From: Amylostereum areolatum | Lineage: Eukaryota > Basidiomycota > Agaricomycetes > Russulales > Stereaceae | DNA length: 64,000 nt | Reading direction: 5' to 3' | Assembly: GCA_012932865.1 (NCBI GenBank) | Contig: SAXG01000014.1 | Span: forward strand, 704,740-768,739 | In this document: positions 1 through 12,159 of the stretch, piece after piece | How the letters are laid out: each line of letters begins with the position of its first letter | How positions within the stretch are numbered: the first letter of the stretch is position 1 | Program-made: the position numbers and the translations under genes | Notes under the pieces: generated by a model | The model's input: the letters and a program-made list of their open reading frames with translations, nothing else | Told to the model about the DNA's origin: nothing | Databases searched by the model: none

Positions 1-1279
1 GATGCCGCCGAATTCTGGTTCTCGACCTTGCCCGTGAGCGGCGGGTGCAGCTTCCATCCGGAGTCCTCGAAGAACGGATCGTACACGGTCGCAGGGAGTT
101 CGTCCGGGACCTCGGCGCCGACGAGCACGGCGGTCTCATACGTCCAACAACGGCTGACGTTCTTGAGCGTGTACCCGCCGCCACCCACGACGAGGAGCGG
201 GACGCCGAACGTGCGCACGTGGTTCACGCACTCGCCGTGCGCGGCGATGGACAGGTTGAACGCGCCGAGGCGATCAAGGCCGAGCGAGTCGGCACCGCAC
301 TGGAGCACGATGCTGGTCGGCTTGAAGTGGTCGACGGTGTCGTTGATGACGGTTTTGAAGACGGTCATGTACATGTCGTCGTCGATCCCGTCCTGCAACG
401 GCACGTTGAGGCAGAAGTGCTTTCCCAGCCCCGCGCCGTTGTCGTCGAGCTTTCCCGTCCCCGGGAAGAAGTCGCCGGTGTATTTGTGGAAGGAGACGGT
501 CATGACGCGGTTGGAATGGTAAAACGCGAGCTCGACGCCGTCGCCGTGGTGGATGTCGATGTCGATGTACAGCACGCGCGGGTGGTACCTGTAGAATCAA
601 CACGATTTTGTTTTCGAAAGTCAGATAACGTATCATCAAAAAGGGAGATGGAGGCAAGAGGTTTACTTGAGAAGTTCGAGGATGGCGAGCACGATGTCGT
701 TGACGTAGCAGAACCCGCTTGCCTCGCCGCGTTTGGCGTGGTGCAGGCCTCCCGACCAGTTGATCGCAATGTCCGTCGTCCCCGCCGCAAGCTTTCGCGC
801 ACCCGCTAGCGACCCTCCAGCGTACATCTTGCAAAACTCGTACATGTCCGCGAAGATGGGGCAATCCTCCACGCAATTGAACGAGTCGATGAGGTGTTTC
901 ATCTCGTCTTGGTTCGACGGCGTCACTCTACGCATCGTTGTGTTTGTTGGTCGATAATATGGGAAAAGGGGCGTGGACTTACCGAGAGAGGAAGTCGATG
1001 TATTTGGGGTCGTGATAGGCTTGGAGCTCTTCCCTTGTGGCCGGTCGGGGATTGTATACGTTGTGTATTTGCTTGTCCAGTCCGTAGCCCATGACGAGCG
1101 CGTTCGTTAGGGACATCCGGTGCGGTTTCATCGGATGATGTTCCTATACCACGCATACACGCAACATAAATACGCATCCTGGACGTCAATCCGTTCGACG
1201 GTCGAACTTACGCCGTAATGGTGCTCGCCAACACCCTTGGGAAAATAATACGACACTATGGGACGCGAATGCGGCTTTT
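1..1279 (-). CDS. Class I histone deacetylase, HOS2/RPD3-like (3' end cut by window edge)
   Basis: Zinc-dependent lysine deacetylase acting on histone tails, in yeast part of the Set3 complex. Exons read at 1212-1279, 983-1143, 667-927 and 1-588 with clean GT-AG joins. Seen in order: [35 protein letters not shown], then the active-site region with [19 protein letters not shown], the metal-binding [12 protein letters not shown], and further on LQCGADSL and GGGGYT. These match the class I core closely. The stretch after GGGGYT continues to the window edge (reading [12 protein letters not shown]), so the C-terminus is missing. The exon at 1212-1279 opens in phase 1, so at least one short 5' exon lies upstream between about 1283 and 1730; I could not place it. 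HOS2 rather than RPD3 is suggested by the N-terminal wording but is not proven. Confidence 0.93.
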
Positions 1280-2284
1280 CTAATGGTTATTTTGAACCGG
1301 GGTGAGTCGAACGAGACCTACGTTGATGCGCTCCGTTATGGGTTGAGCGACCCCATGGTTTGGCCCGCGGTCGCCAAAGAACTTTGAAGACGAAAACGTG
1401 TACGTCTCGAATTTCCGTGTCATAGCCGACGCTGGTGTCTAACCCAAGCGCGGTGTATTGAGATTGGAAGTGTATGGTTCGAATTGCACCTGCGGCGAAG
1501 GGCAATTGGTGTTTGCGGCCGTCGTTTGCCGACCTGGCACGACTTGGCGGCGGAGAGTATAACTGGCCACTGGTCGAAGATAAGTAAGTAGACGAAAAGG
1601 CTGCCAAATGTCTGCTTCAGGGTAAAATTTGCCCAGTCAATGCGCACGGGAACGGTGATCGAACGTTTCCCTTCCACTTGTGGTTCGTGTCTCTTCGTAG
1701 TGGTTCGCTTCGTGAATGAGGACGTCATTGCACACGAAGGAAGGTGCAGCTGCAGGTCAACTCCTAATGCTTAGTCACGCAGGTATGTGCAGCCGGCATC
1801 TCGGCGCGCTTCAACATGCCTTCGACGCGCCGCAACTACCGCAACAGACCGCAACCACCAAGTCCAAGGCGTCGCGACTACGACTCGAAGATTCCACGAT
1901 ACTAATGGTGCTCATCACTCACAACGGGGGTTGGTTCGAGTTTGGACCGGCGGTGCTCGAAGAAGCGGCGGCAGGGAGTCTGCCTCAAATCATCCTTCTC
2001 AAACCGACAAGTTGCCCCCAAGATGCCGGTGATGTCCCAACGGCCCCAACGGTGGCCCATTAGCACAGTGCGGGCAGTACATGGTTGTTTCAGTCACACC
2101 GCGTTACCGTCTCCTTCCCGTGAGGCGGCAGCGGCAATGAGTATTGTGGCACCGCCGGCGGCAACAAACAAATCTCTGATGCGAGTATACCACACTTATT
2201 TTGCGACGACTCACTGTGACTGTGACTGCTCCCTACTCTCCCGCACCCCTCGATCACCCATCGGCCCATTACAGAAACCTCGCG
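1280..2284. other. Region with no confident gene
   Basis: Should hold the first exon and promoter of the deacetylase (reverse strand) and the 5' flank of FunK1 copy 1. Open frames here have no recognisable family. Similarity to the 5' part of FunK1 copy 2 starts only at about 2190. Confidence 0.5.
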
Positions 2285-4708
2285 ATGGATATGAAGAACA
2301 AGTTTGTGGGGCTCGTACCCCCTGATCTTTTCATAGATCATTTCTTGCCATGCTCCATAAAGCGGCCAGCTAAAGTACGCATACGTTGGAACAAAAAGGC
2401 CGTCGAATCCGAGGGGGGTTTCGTGAGTTCACTTTCCGTTTTCCATGGTCCCCGATGTCGTTGCTGACGCGTCTTGCAGGTGGCAGCATATTCGCGAGCT
2501 AGGAAGGCCCACCCCGGCGAGTTCGACTCGATCGCGCCCTTCGACACCAAATCCAAACGTGCTGCCGGCCACAATTCAATCGCGCAGAGGCAGCCGGATC
2601 TCACAGTTTATGCGCGTGGTCCAGGAGACTCGGGCCCGGACAGGATGGAGTGGGATGAAGCGTTGATGACATTGGATCGAAAGGGAGAAACCGAGGACAT
2701 CGTCGTGGATCCCCATGCGAAGGCCACTCCCCAGGAAAAGGCGGAACACGTCCTGGACGCTTGTCCCAACCAAGACGGGAACAAATCCCGCGGCCAATTC
2801 ATCTCCTACGCCTCGCAAGCCTTCCGTTCCCAACCCCTCCTATTCCACTTCTCCATAATCCTCCTCAAGGACAAGACTCGCTTCATCCGCTGGGACCGCG
2901 GCGGGGCCGTCGTCTCGGAGCTTTTCAACTGGGTCAAGACCGACATCCTGACGGAGTTCTTTTGGCGTGCCAATCGCGCCTCCCCCGAAGACCTGGGTCG
3001 CGACCCCACTGTCACCCCTGCTGCCGAGGCGGACGCCGAAGTCGCTCGAAAGGCACTGAAGGACTGGTCCAACGAGCACCCGGGATTCATAACACCGCCG
3101 AAGGAGGATGCGCCCATATGGAGGGTCGAAGTCTTCGACGATGCGGTTGCGACCAAGGCGCCTGCGAAATCGCCCATAACTCGACCGTCCGCTCGCATCT
3201 TCTTCGCCGCCAGATCTCATTTTTCGTCCGAATCGCTCACGGGCAGGGCGACCTCCGGCTACAACGCGGTCGAAATAACGCCGGGCGCTGCAGGAGCGGA
3301 GCCGGCGACGCGCGTCGTTTTTCTGAAGGATTCGTGGCGCATAGCCCTGCCGGGGATGGAGAAGGAGGGCGATCTCTATCGCGCGATGGAGGCGGCCGGG
3401 GTGCCCAACATCGCGGGTCTGGTCTGTGCGGGCGATGTCTGGGGCAAAGATGGGAAGCAACGGACGAGAACGAGGACGATCCGTCGTGGCAAGCCGTCGT
3501 GGTATTGTTCATCGAAACATCTGGACGCTGCGCTTACCCCCCATGTCCACTATCGCCTCGTCCTGGACACAATCGCGAAGCCGCTGTGCCGGTTTGAGTC
3601 GACGTGGCAGTTGTGTTCCGTCATCGCGGACGCCATCGAAGGTATGCTCTAGCGCTGTTACGAAGTCGACCCTTCACTGATGCAATCTCTTTTTATAAGC
3701 TCACCAAGCGGCGTTCTTGCTGGCATTGATTCTTCACCGCGACATCAGTGCGGGAAATATCATGATCACGCCGTCGGGAAAAGGCATTCTGATTGACTGG
3801 GATCTGTCAAGGGGCACAGAGATCAACGAGGACGCGAGACAGAGATGGAGAACGGTAAGCCTCATTCCTCGTCCGCCTCTTCACCTTTCTGAGAGTATGC
3901 ACAGGGAACATGGCAGTTCATGTCCTACGCCCTTCTCCGTGCACCCTTCGACAAGGATCAAAACCTGGCGGATGACCTAGAGTCCTTCGTCTGGGTTCTG
4001 ATCTACCATGTTCTTCGCTATCGCCCCACCGTTCGCAGGCAGAGTGTTTCGGAGCTGTACGTCGAGTGCTACGATCTCTTCGACCAATGCTCCTACAAGG
4101 ACAACGACGCATCTCAGCCTTACGGCGGGTCAGGCAAAGAATACTTCATTCGCGACTCCCTCTTCACCACGGAACAGGTGGAGATTTCCATCGAACAATA
4201 CGGCTTTCCCAAACCCCTCGCACGCTTGATTGAGGACGTCCGCTCGCTCCTTTGCTCGTTTTATCCCAAAATTGTGGTGGTGAGCGTGGACGTGGACGGC
4301 GACGATGAAGACGACGACGACGAAGAAGAAGCGAAGAAAAGGGTGGCGGCAAAGGCGGCGATCGCGGCGACCCGGGAGGCGGAGCGCATCCAGGCGGCCG
4401 AGAAGCTTTCTTCGCACAAGTACCTACTGAAGAGGATGCGGACGGTGTTGTCGAGAAGGGAGCGGTGGCCTGAAAAGGACTCCGCGATGGACCACTTGCC
4501 AGACACTGGCAAGTATTCTACCTGCACCGCAACAAACAACTCGTCCGGTACAACCTCTGGAAAACGCAAGCGAGCCTCGGCGATGGCGTCTAAGAAGAGG
4601 TCAAGGACGGTGAAGTCCTCGAACAAATCGTTGCAGGACTCGCGCCACCAGGAGGAAGAGGCGGGGGCGGAGGACGAGGAGGTGACCGATGAAGTCGATG
4701 AAGCTTGA
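2285..4708 (+). CDS. FunK1-type fungal protein kinase, copy 1
   Basis: Fungal-specific protein kinase-like family expanded in mushroom-forming fungi; substrates unknown. Exons 2285-2422, 2480-3641, 3700-3854 and 3905-4708 join in frame to 752 residues. The catalytic loop reads LHRDISAGNIMI, and the usual DFG is replaced by IDWDLS, as is normal for FunK1. The C-terminus is an acidic, Lys/Arg-rich tail with runs of Asp/Glu and Ser, probably disordered and nuclear. The upstream frame is open only back to a stop at 2177-2179. The N-terminal 80-odd residues present in copy 2 have no start here, so the first usable ATG gives a shorter protein. It is the inverted partner of the gene at 36719-39415: residues up to the third intron are nearly identical, the last exon is much less so. 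Confidence 0.88.
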
Positions 4709-5378
4709 AGACGCTTGATCGTTATCTACTTATGACCCTTCGGCCATGATATATCCGCGATTATGTGCATTTTTTTCCACGTCGCCCGCGGGCCGCGAAC
4801 CAGCCGGATCGCTGCGTGGCTGCCATCTTCTTCCACTAGGCTGGTCCGGTAAGTAAGTAGTAGTTCGTGCAGCCGGTACATGCTACTTACTACTTAGTAC
4901 TTATGCTAGATCGGTACTCCTCAATATGTATGCTGTAGTCCTTAAGGCCTTAAGGCTTGCTAACCGCACCACATAAGTAATAGTAGTGCTCAGTACTACT
5001 TATTCTATCACGTATATACAACAGCTTCTCAGTGCCACATGAGCGCAGCGCGCTGAGAGACTTGAGATCTGAGATCTTGAAAATTTATTTGTAATCACGC
5101 TGCAGCTAGATGTCAACTCGCTTGCCCAAACTCCAACACTCCAACCTTCTCCAATGTCACCATGTCTTTCGGTAGCCACTACCGGTTGGCATCCTCTCAT
5201 AAATTTACGTCGGAAAGCTCACCAAGTCATGTCTAGGTTCACTCCTCTTTCCCAGCCATACTCTTGGGTTCACGCCACTGGTCTCGGATGAACTGGGAGA
5301 AGGACAAGGTCTCGCAGGTGTGTGGGCATAATTTGTAGTAGTCCGTGTTTTCAAAACCTTATCTGCTCGTGTGAAGGC
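4709..5378. other. Intergenic, AT-richer, no gene seen
   Basis: Short ORFs only. Contains irregular repeats of taagta/tacttac around 4850-5000 that can fold back on themselves. No family recognised. Confidence 0.5.
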
Positions 5379-6779
5379 ATGTATAGCGATGATCCTGTCT
5401 TCAACCCTGCAACTGCGATGATTGAGGATGTACTCGCGAAGCTGGATCACGCACCTCCTCTTGATTCAAACCGACGCTCCGTACACTCTGAATGGGTCCG
5501 CGATCTTGGAGATGGACGCATCCTAAAATATGGTCGCGCATCCCTCGCGGAAGCACAAGCAATGCGTTTTGTCCGCGATAACACCAATATCCCCGTTCCG
5601 AAGGTTCTCGCAGTGTTCAAATCCAAGGGTGTCGATCACATCGTCATGGAACGCATTGACGGGGATAGACTGGACAACCTCGAGCTCGCCAACTCCCTTT
5701 CCTCTCAGCAACTTCGGAACACACTCGAGGAAATTCACCAATTCACTGATCAGCTTAAAGCTCTCGGGGCGCGACTCAACCGACAAACATTCGGATCGTG
5801 GCCCAGTGGCCCATACTCCAATTCTTATTTCACATGTCCTTTCCCCCCTGTGACACAAGAGTTCCGATCTGCGGCTGAATTTCATCAGTACTGGCTGAAG
5901 TGCTTCGAAAGTGACGTCTGGGTCCGCGAAAGTGGCATTCTGCCAAGTTTGCGCGATGCCATCGCCTCAGCGCTGCAAGGGGCCGGGTCATCCCAACCTG
6001 TTCTCTGTCACGGTGACCTTTCAGGTCGCAACATTCTCGTGCGAGACGGCCGCGTTGTGGCGCTCCTCGACTTCGAGATGTTCGGATGGTACCCCGATTT
6101 CTGGAATCTGATGTTTCTATTGTACCCTTCCCAGGGACTCCGGTGCCACAATCAGGAGCGTATGATCCCTTCCCCGGCTAAAATGCGCGCCCAAGGCCGT
6201 GAGTGGGCAACTGCGTCAGGTGTTTTTCACCCCCCATCCTTAGACACAAATTATCCGGATCCCGACGATGCACGCAAAGTCTCTCTCTCCGTCACCCGTA
6301 GTCTGCGCTTTACATCTCTCACACAACCAAGCGCCTCTCAGACCGAATCCCGCTCTAACCACTGGGCCATATTTTGGGAAGTCGGCACGGCCATAGACCC
6401 AGTCGAAGGAGAACCGAAACGCCAATCAACGATAATTCGGCGAATCGAGCTTGTCATCGAACGTGGACAGGTTAATGGACAAGGACCCCCCGTCGCCAAG
6501 TACGTTTACTGGTGCCCCAAAACGACACACCTGGGACAACGCACTGCAGGTCCTTCCACGAGCTTTCCCCTAGGAACACTCAGCAAGGACGCTCGAGACG
6601 AGCTGGAGAGGCTCGCGGGAGCCGTCCCCGTGTTTGACCCAGAGCTAGCAAAAGACTGGAATTGCCAGGACTGGTTGAAAGAACTTCTGGACAATGCTGT
6701 AAAGGCCGGTGTCATTGACTCCGCCACATGCGATAGCGCTGTCAAAAGCGCTGTGGAGATACAACCGATTTTTCTTTAG
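5379..6779 (+). CDS. APH-like phosphotransferase with an extra C-terminal domain
   Basis: Member of the aminoglycoside phosphotransferase/choline kinase-like superfamily (PF01636 type), common in fungi with unknown small-molecule substrates. Single exon, 466 residues from the ATG at 5379; an upstream GTG frame is open but unlikely to be used. The Brenner motif HGDLSGRNILV sits near residue 211 and the metal-binding LLDFEMFGWYPDFWNL follows about 20 residues later; a Lys-containing ILKYGRASLAEAQAM marks the N-lobe. From about residue 270 to the end is a second region of about 200 residues with no family I recognise. It contains a Trp/Tyr-rich core and a helical end. The normal APH fold ends before it, so this is a fusion or a lineage-specific extension. 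Confidence 0.85.
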   Translation: MYSDDPVFNPATAMIEDVLAKLDHAPPLDSNRRSVHSEWVRDLGDGRILKYGRASLAEAQAMRFVRDNTNIPVPKVLAVFKSKGVDHIVMERIDGDRLDNLELANSLSSQQLRNTLEEIHQFTDQLKALGARLNRQTFGSWPSGPYSNSYFTCPFPPVTQEFRSAAEFHQYWLKCFESDVWVRESGILPSLRDAIASALQGAGSSQPVLCHGDLSGRNILVRDGRVVALLDFEMFGWYPDFWNLMFLLYPSQGLRCHNQERMIPSPAKMRAQGREWATASGVFHPPSLDTNYPDPDDARKVSLSVTRSLRFTSLTQPSASQTESRSNHWAIFWEVGTAIDPVEGEPKRQSTIIRRIELVIERGQVNGQGPPVAKYVYWCPKTTHLGQRTAGPSTSFPLGTLSKDARDELERLAGAVPVFDPELAKDWNCQDWLKELLDNAVKAGVIDSATCDSAVKSAVEIQPIFL

Positions 6780-7803
6780 AGTTGGCTATCATCGGCGTCC
6801 TGGGCCTTGGCCTTGGCCAATCCGCCAAAACGTTCAGCAGAGACCTGGCTTTCGAAACTGCTATATGATGGACAACTCGGGCTCTACATAGTAGCCTGCC
6901 TTCTACTTAGCGCTTTTGTTTTGAATGTGCATATGCAGTGATGGAAGCAGATCGACGGTGGATTGTACTGAGTTGATGCTATATGATAACGAGTCACTTG
7001 GAAGTGAGCTGAATTTACAGTACTTGCAGCTGACGCTGACAGAGGCTGATTTGCTGAATCGGCGTCCTGTCAGAGAATCGCAGGAACAGGTCTGTAATAA
7101 CATACAGGACCGATGAACATATTAGATGAAACTGCAGTACCTCTATGGTTGTACCGTACTGAAAACGTCAAACACAACTTCCGTGGCAACGCTCTGGAGT
7201 CTGAACAGGTCGACGTCGTACCAACAAAGGCGACCGATAACAACAAACGACATGGCGATGGCCCGCGAACGCAAATCCTATAGTCGAAACGATCTGCGAT
7301 AATCTAATGGTGCAACAACAAACAACACGAGACGGAGAACGAGGCGAGGGCTAGGCTATACGTGTGGGGAGGGGGAGGGGGATATCCTAGAATGTACACC
7401 GGTACATGGGATGGATGGGACATCGATAATGAGAAGAGAAAGAAAAAGAAGGATAAAGGAAGGGACGGGGACGGGGTATTACACGGTATCGCGGGGAGGG
7501 TTAGTGTATGCGTATGTATATGTGTGGATGAACGTATGTGCTGGCTGTATGTGCGAATGTGCGAATTGTCAGAGACCAGGGGAGACGATGACGCTGAAAA
7601 GGGGGGGATGCGACGGACATTAGGATAATCCAATAAATATAAACGGGGTGGATGTCGGGAGGGGGGGGGGGGGCGGTTGAGTGAGTGGATGAGGTGGGTT
7701 GAGTGAACGAGTTAGAGGGTTTGGCGAGGGAGGGAGAGACAAAGAAGGGGACGGTGAACGTGAGGATGGATACGACGGGAGGTTAGCCCTCCCGCCCCGC
7801 TTC
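6780..7803. other. Intergenic with low-complexity G-rich tract
   Basis: No convincing gene. The 3' side towards 7800 is purine-rich on the plus strand, with a run of 13 G near 7660-7672 and GT-rich repeats near 7500-7560. Probably 3' UTR and terminator of the converging genes. Confidence 0.5.
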
Positions 7804-9996
7804 TCACCAAACGCCCGCCATCTCCGCCACTTTCGCCCTCCGCCTCGGATCCCTCACCAACAACCTGCCCACGATCCTCTTCACCGCCGCCAACCCCGCC
7901 AGCCCCGCGCCCTTCACTTCCTCCTCCTCCTCATCCCGTTCCTGCTCCCCATCATCGCTCCCGTGCCCATCGTCTGCCGGCGACGACGGCGCTCCCTCCT
8001 CTCCCTCGTCCTCAGGCCACACCACCTCCCCCCTCACCACGCGCAGCACCCACGCCTTCCTCTCCCTCTCCCTCCGCTCTCGCTCCCTGCGCGGCAACAT
8101 CCGCGCCTCCACGCGATCCTCCAGCTCCGGCGGAGGCTCGAACGGCAGTCCCCGCGTCGCGAGCGCGAACAGCGCCACGCCGAGCGCCCACGCGTCCGTC
8201 TCCCGTCCGTCGTACGCGCCCTCCTTCCTCGGCACCGTCATCGTCACCGTCGGCGGCGTCGTCGCCTGCTTGCTCGCGCGGCGCGCGGAGGGCGGCACGT
8301 GTCGACTGCCGTCGGTCGGCGCGCGCGAGAGGTGCGTGGACGTGCACGCGCCCTCGTCCTCGTCGTACTCCTCCGACGCGTGCGAGGTGAGCAGGAGCTC
8401 GGGCGCGGCGTACGATTCGGAGCCGCAGCGCGTGCGGAGCCACGGGTCGGCGGGGTCGATGCCGCGCGCGAGGCCGAAGTCGGTGAGTTTGATGAGGGGG
8501 ACGTCGGGGGGAGGGGGTGGCGAGGACGGGACGGGGGTGGTGAGGAGGATGTCTAGAGGGGAAGGTCAGCTTATTTCGTCGTGGGGGTGGTTGCAGGGGG
8601 GCGGCTTACTCTCGAGCTTGATGTCGCGATGGACGACGCCCTGGGAGTGCATCCAGGCGACCACGTCCACGAGCTCGGCCCACATGCGTTTCAAGAGCGC
8701 TTCGGACAGCTCCGCGTGGGCTTCGTCCGAATTGACGAGCTCGAGGAGTTCCCCGCCGGCGACGTACTCGAGCACGACCACGTCCGCGTCCGGGAGGGAG
8801 AACGCGCCGTGAAACGCGGGCAGGGAGCGGTGCGTGACGGCCGAGAGGTACTCGAGCACGTCGACCTCGCGACGAAAGGCCGCGCGCTCTGCTCTGGCCT
8901 CCTTTCGCCGACGCTGGCCCTGGCCCTCCGCATGTGACAGGATCTTGACCGCGACGACCTCGCTAAGGCCGCGGTTCGCGCGGGCTTTCCACACATGGCT
9001 GAACGCGCCCTGGCCGATGGCTTTCACGAGCTCGTAGGAGGTTTGAGAGTGCGGAACGTGCACGGTAGATCCGGCCGTGTGGGGGACGCAGGTGGGAAGC
9101 TGGGCGTAGTGGGGGTGGTCGTGGGGGCTGAGTTCTAGGGAGCCGATGGAGGTGGGGGAGGAGACGAGCAAGCCGTGTTCTTCGATGTCGACGAAACCGC
9201 GGTGGGGAACGTGAGGTGTCATGAGCGCGCTGTCGTCGTCGCGGATGGAGGAATGGCGGGATGGAAAAAGTCGAGCCATGGACGGGATGAGAGGTTTGGG
9301 CTTAGGTGTCGCGTCATCGATGTGGGAGGATTGGGAAGAAAGGGAGGTGTTGGAGGATACGGAGCGTAAACTGGGTGGGGGTGTTGGGCGGGCGTTGAAG
9401 CTGGAGGAGGAGAAAAAGTCGGCGGTGAGGGAGCGGGAGCCTGGTGGGGGCGAGGAGAAGAAAGAGGCAGTTTTCAGATTGGGAGTTCGGGCGTCCTCTG
9501 GCGGGGGGATGACGGTCAAATGGAGGTCATCTGGGGTTTCGAGGGATGAGGAGGTGCTGTCGGAGCGAGAGGAGAGGGAGTTGCTGGGGGACTTGGAACG
9601 CGTGCTGGCGGGAGGGGTTGGACGGGAGGGAAGCCATGTGGAGAAGAAATCGTCGGTGCGAGAGCGGGATCTGTTCAGCTCGGGTAGCTTGGCGTGAGAG
9701 GGCGGGTTGGGGGAGGAAACGGGGGTGGAGAAGAAGGCGGCCGTTTTGGAGTGGGGCGAAGGTGGGGCCGGAAATGATCCGGAAGAGGAGGTGGAGAAAG
9801 AGGAGGACGTGGGCGAGTGCGTGCTCGAATCCGTGTCGGACGGAGTGCCGCGTTCGGGGAGCAGGCTGAGGTCAGGCTGATGACGGGGCGGAGGAGAGGG
9901 AGACGGGTTGGGGGAAAGGAAGGAGGACGGCTGGCGCGGGGAGAGCAGCATGTCGGCCTGGGGAACAAGGTGAGCGAGGGAAGCGCATATATGCAT
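7804..9996 (-). CDS. Serine/threonine protein kinase with long Ser/Pro-rich N-terminus
   Basis: Two exons, 9996-8610 and 8552-7804, join at KLE|NILL to give 711 residues. About 300 N-terminal residues are Ser/Thr/Pro-rich and probably disordered, with repeats of the pattern K-T-A-x-F-F-S. The kinase domain follows: glycine loop IGQGAFSHVW, VAIK lysine in VVAVKIL, catalytic loop VVHRDIKLENILL, DFG in LTDFGLARG, APE as SYAAPELLL, and DAWALGVALFALATRGLPF. Between APE and DAWALG is an insert of about 45 residues, and an acidic insert lies near the end of the C-lobe. All catalytic residues are present, so it should be active. The GSESYAAPE segment suggests CAMK/Snf1-like ancestry. I cannot assign a specific orthologue. 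Confidence 0.9.
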
Positions 9997-11035
9997 TCGG
10001 AGGAACGCGAAGAAGGGGTCGTATCGTATCGCGACCGCCGTCCGTTCTTTTCACGATCGATAGTCGACAACGCCGGGAAAGTTCGGACGTTGATACTTAT
10101 CCACCCAGCGTAAGCGCAAGATCGCGCACGGCCACCTTATCTGGACAGCACGCCGCTTCCAGCGAACCTGAATGGGAAGAAGAAGCAGATATGAGGTGGC
10201 GAGCTGCCCCGAAGAACGTGCGAGGCCGTGAAGCATGGAACAGAGGCAGTGGGGCCGCACAAGGACCAGGACAGCGCACGTCATCCTCGAGCAGCCGCCG
10301 TCGTACACACCCACTCGACCTGCGCTCGACGCCCTTTCTTCCCTCCGTTTCTCCCCTCCATGGCCCCCGAGAGAGATAAAGGAGCGAGGACTCACGGTGA
10401 ATGGACCCTGAACAGATGATACGGAACCCGGGCCTTCCCCAGACTGTGCTCTGTATGCAACGAGAGCGCCTTGCACAAGAAGCCGCCAGCGATGAGAGCC
10501 CTGCGAAGCTCTGCTGGGGGGGAGGGGGGACGAGAGATGGAGGTTAGAAGAAGGAGTCGATGACCGAGGGCGATTACCGGAAGGCCCAGGACAAAGTGCG
10601 ATCCTGCCGGAATTTCAAGTTCGGCCGGGACGGCACCTCCGAGATCCGCCTTACATAATCATTTCACACGCATATACTCACCTCCCTCAATCCTGCCAGT
10701 GGGTGGGTGCATTGCAACGTCCCGCCCTCCTCGTCCCCCATGTCCCCGACAGCGCTTACACTCCACCCTCTCCGACCCCAACCCCCACTGCGCGACGGGG
10801 GCACGCCGTCCCCCATCACGCAGACCAGAAACTACCCTACCGTTCGGCCCTGGCGGGACAAATTCGCGACAAATAACATGCACTCTCCGTCTTCATCCAT
10901 CGACGCCGTCGCACCCCCAAGCAAAATCCAAGCATGTGCATGATCACACATCAGCGCGTTTCGGACCTCTCTCTCTGATCTGATCCAATCGAATAACTAC
11001 CGCACCGAATACCCAATTGTGCACGCACGCAGCGC
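9997..11035. other. Promoter/intergenic region, no gene seen
   Basis: Lies between the 5' end of the kinase and the 3' end of the glyoxalase-like gene. Only short overlapping ORFs without recognisable similarity; CT-rich stretches near 10700-10900. Confidence 0.5.
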
Positions 11036-12159
11036 TCAGACCACCCACGCGATCCGTCCGTACGTCTCCGCGCCCTTCTTGCCCCCGCCGCCTTCCTCGA
11101 CCCTGATCCCGACCTCAAACAGCGCCAACCCATTCTCCTCCACAAACTTCTCCTCCTCGCCCTCCTTCGCGGCCACCAGGATCAGCCTTCGCCCGCCGCC
11201 GCCGCCGACGCTTCCCCCATCCGTCTCCGGCAGCCCGTCCAGCGCCCACGCATGCTCCGTCTCGGACACCACCTCGTCCGGCGGACCGTCCAGGATCGCC
11301 CCCAGCGCTTTCGAATGCGCGTCGAACGTGCCCCGCGCCGTCAGCACCTTCAAATGCGCGATCCCGACCGCCCGGTTCGCGTGCGCGCGGTGCGCCGCGT
11401 CCTCTGGGACCTACATACACCGCCCCCCACGCCGTCAGCCTCATCCCTCGCATCGACCGCGCCCCAATAACCGAGCACAGAAACGAACGGGAAAAAAACA
11501 CGCACCCTCCGTCCCCGGGGCGTGAGATCCCCACAATAAAACGGCCTCCCCATCCCATCCACCCTCTCCGCCCACCCCTCCGGCGCACATATCTCCCACT
11601 CCAACCGCTCCCCATCCCCCCGCGTCCGACCCCCCCTCGCCCCCTCCTTGTACCTCCCCGCGCTTCCCGCGCTCGCCAAACGCGCGTTGATCCCGCGAGG
11701 GAGGGACGGGACGGCGTCCGGCGCGCCGAGGAAGGCGTACGCGACGAAGCCCGGGGGCTTGTTCGCCCATTGGTGGCGCGAGCGCGCGTGGTCCGGGGGG
11801 TAGTCCGTCGCGGGACGGAGGAAGGCGATCAGTTCGAGGTAGACGCCGTCTAGGAGGATCTGAGGGGGTGCGTGTATGCGCCGGGTCAGGGCCGGGCGCG
11901 TTGGGAAGAGGCAGAGAGAGAGCACGTACGACGAGGGTGTTGGCCGTGAGACCGTCGGCGTGCGTACCGCCCGGGACGACGCTGTGGCCGGATACAGTTT
12001 TGTTGCGCTCGAATCAGGAGGGCCGGACTCCGACGAGAGGGCGTACGGGCGTACTTACGTGAATCCGAGATCGCGGAACGTCTGCGAGGCGTGCTCGAGC
12101 GCGCCTACCGGCGCCAGGTAGACGATGTGGTCGACGATCCTGGTCGAGGGGGATGCCAT
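11036..12159 (-). CDS. Glyoxalase-like domain protein (PF13468 type)
   Basis: Predicted soluble protein of 293 residues with a vicinal-oxygen-chelate (glyoxalase/dioxygenase) fold; substrate unknown. Exons 12159-12059, 11981-11930, 11859-11506 and 11410-11036 join exactly in frame with GT-AG introns. The N-terminus ASPSTRIVDHIVYLAP holds the first metal-site histidine of this family. HSVVPGGTHADGLTANTLV is assembled across the first two introns, followed by GVYLELIAFL with the conserved Glu, and a second half-domain with VGIAHLKVLTA. The length fits fungal proteins annotated as glyoxalase-like. GC is high, like its neighbours. Confidence 0.85.

Noticed and set aside
7655..7675. G-run as a G-quadruplex control element
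   Set aside because: A single long G tract in a 3' flank; no evidence of function and prone to sequencing error.
7699..8556. 285-codon plus-strand ORF opposite the kinase
   Set aside because: Arg/Pro/His-rich translation typical of the antisense of a GC-rich gene; the kinase exon is certain.
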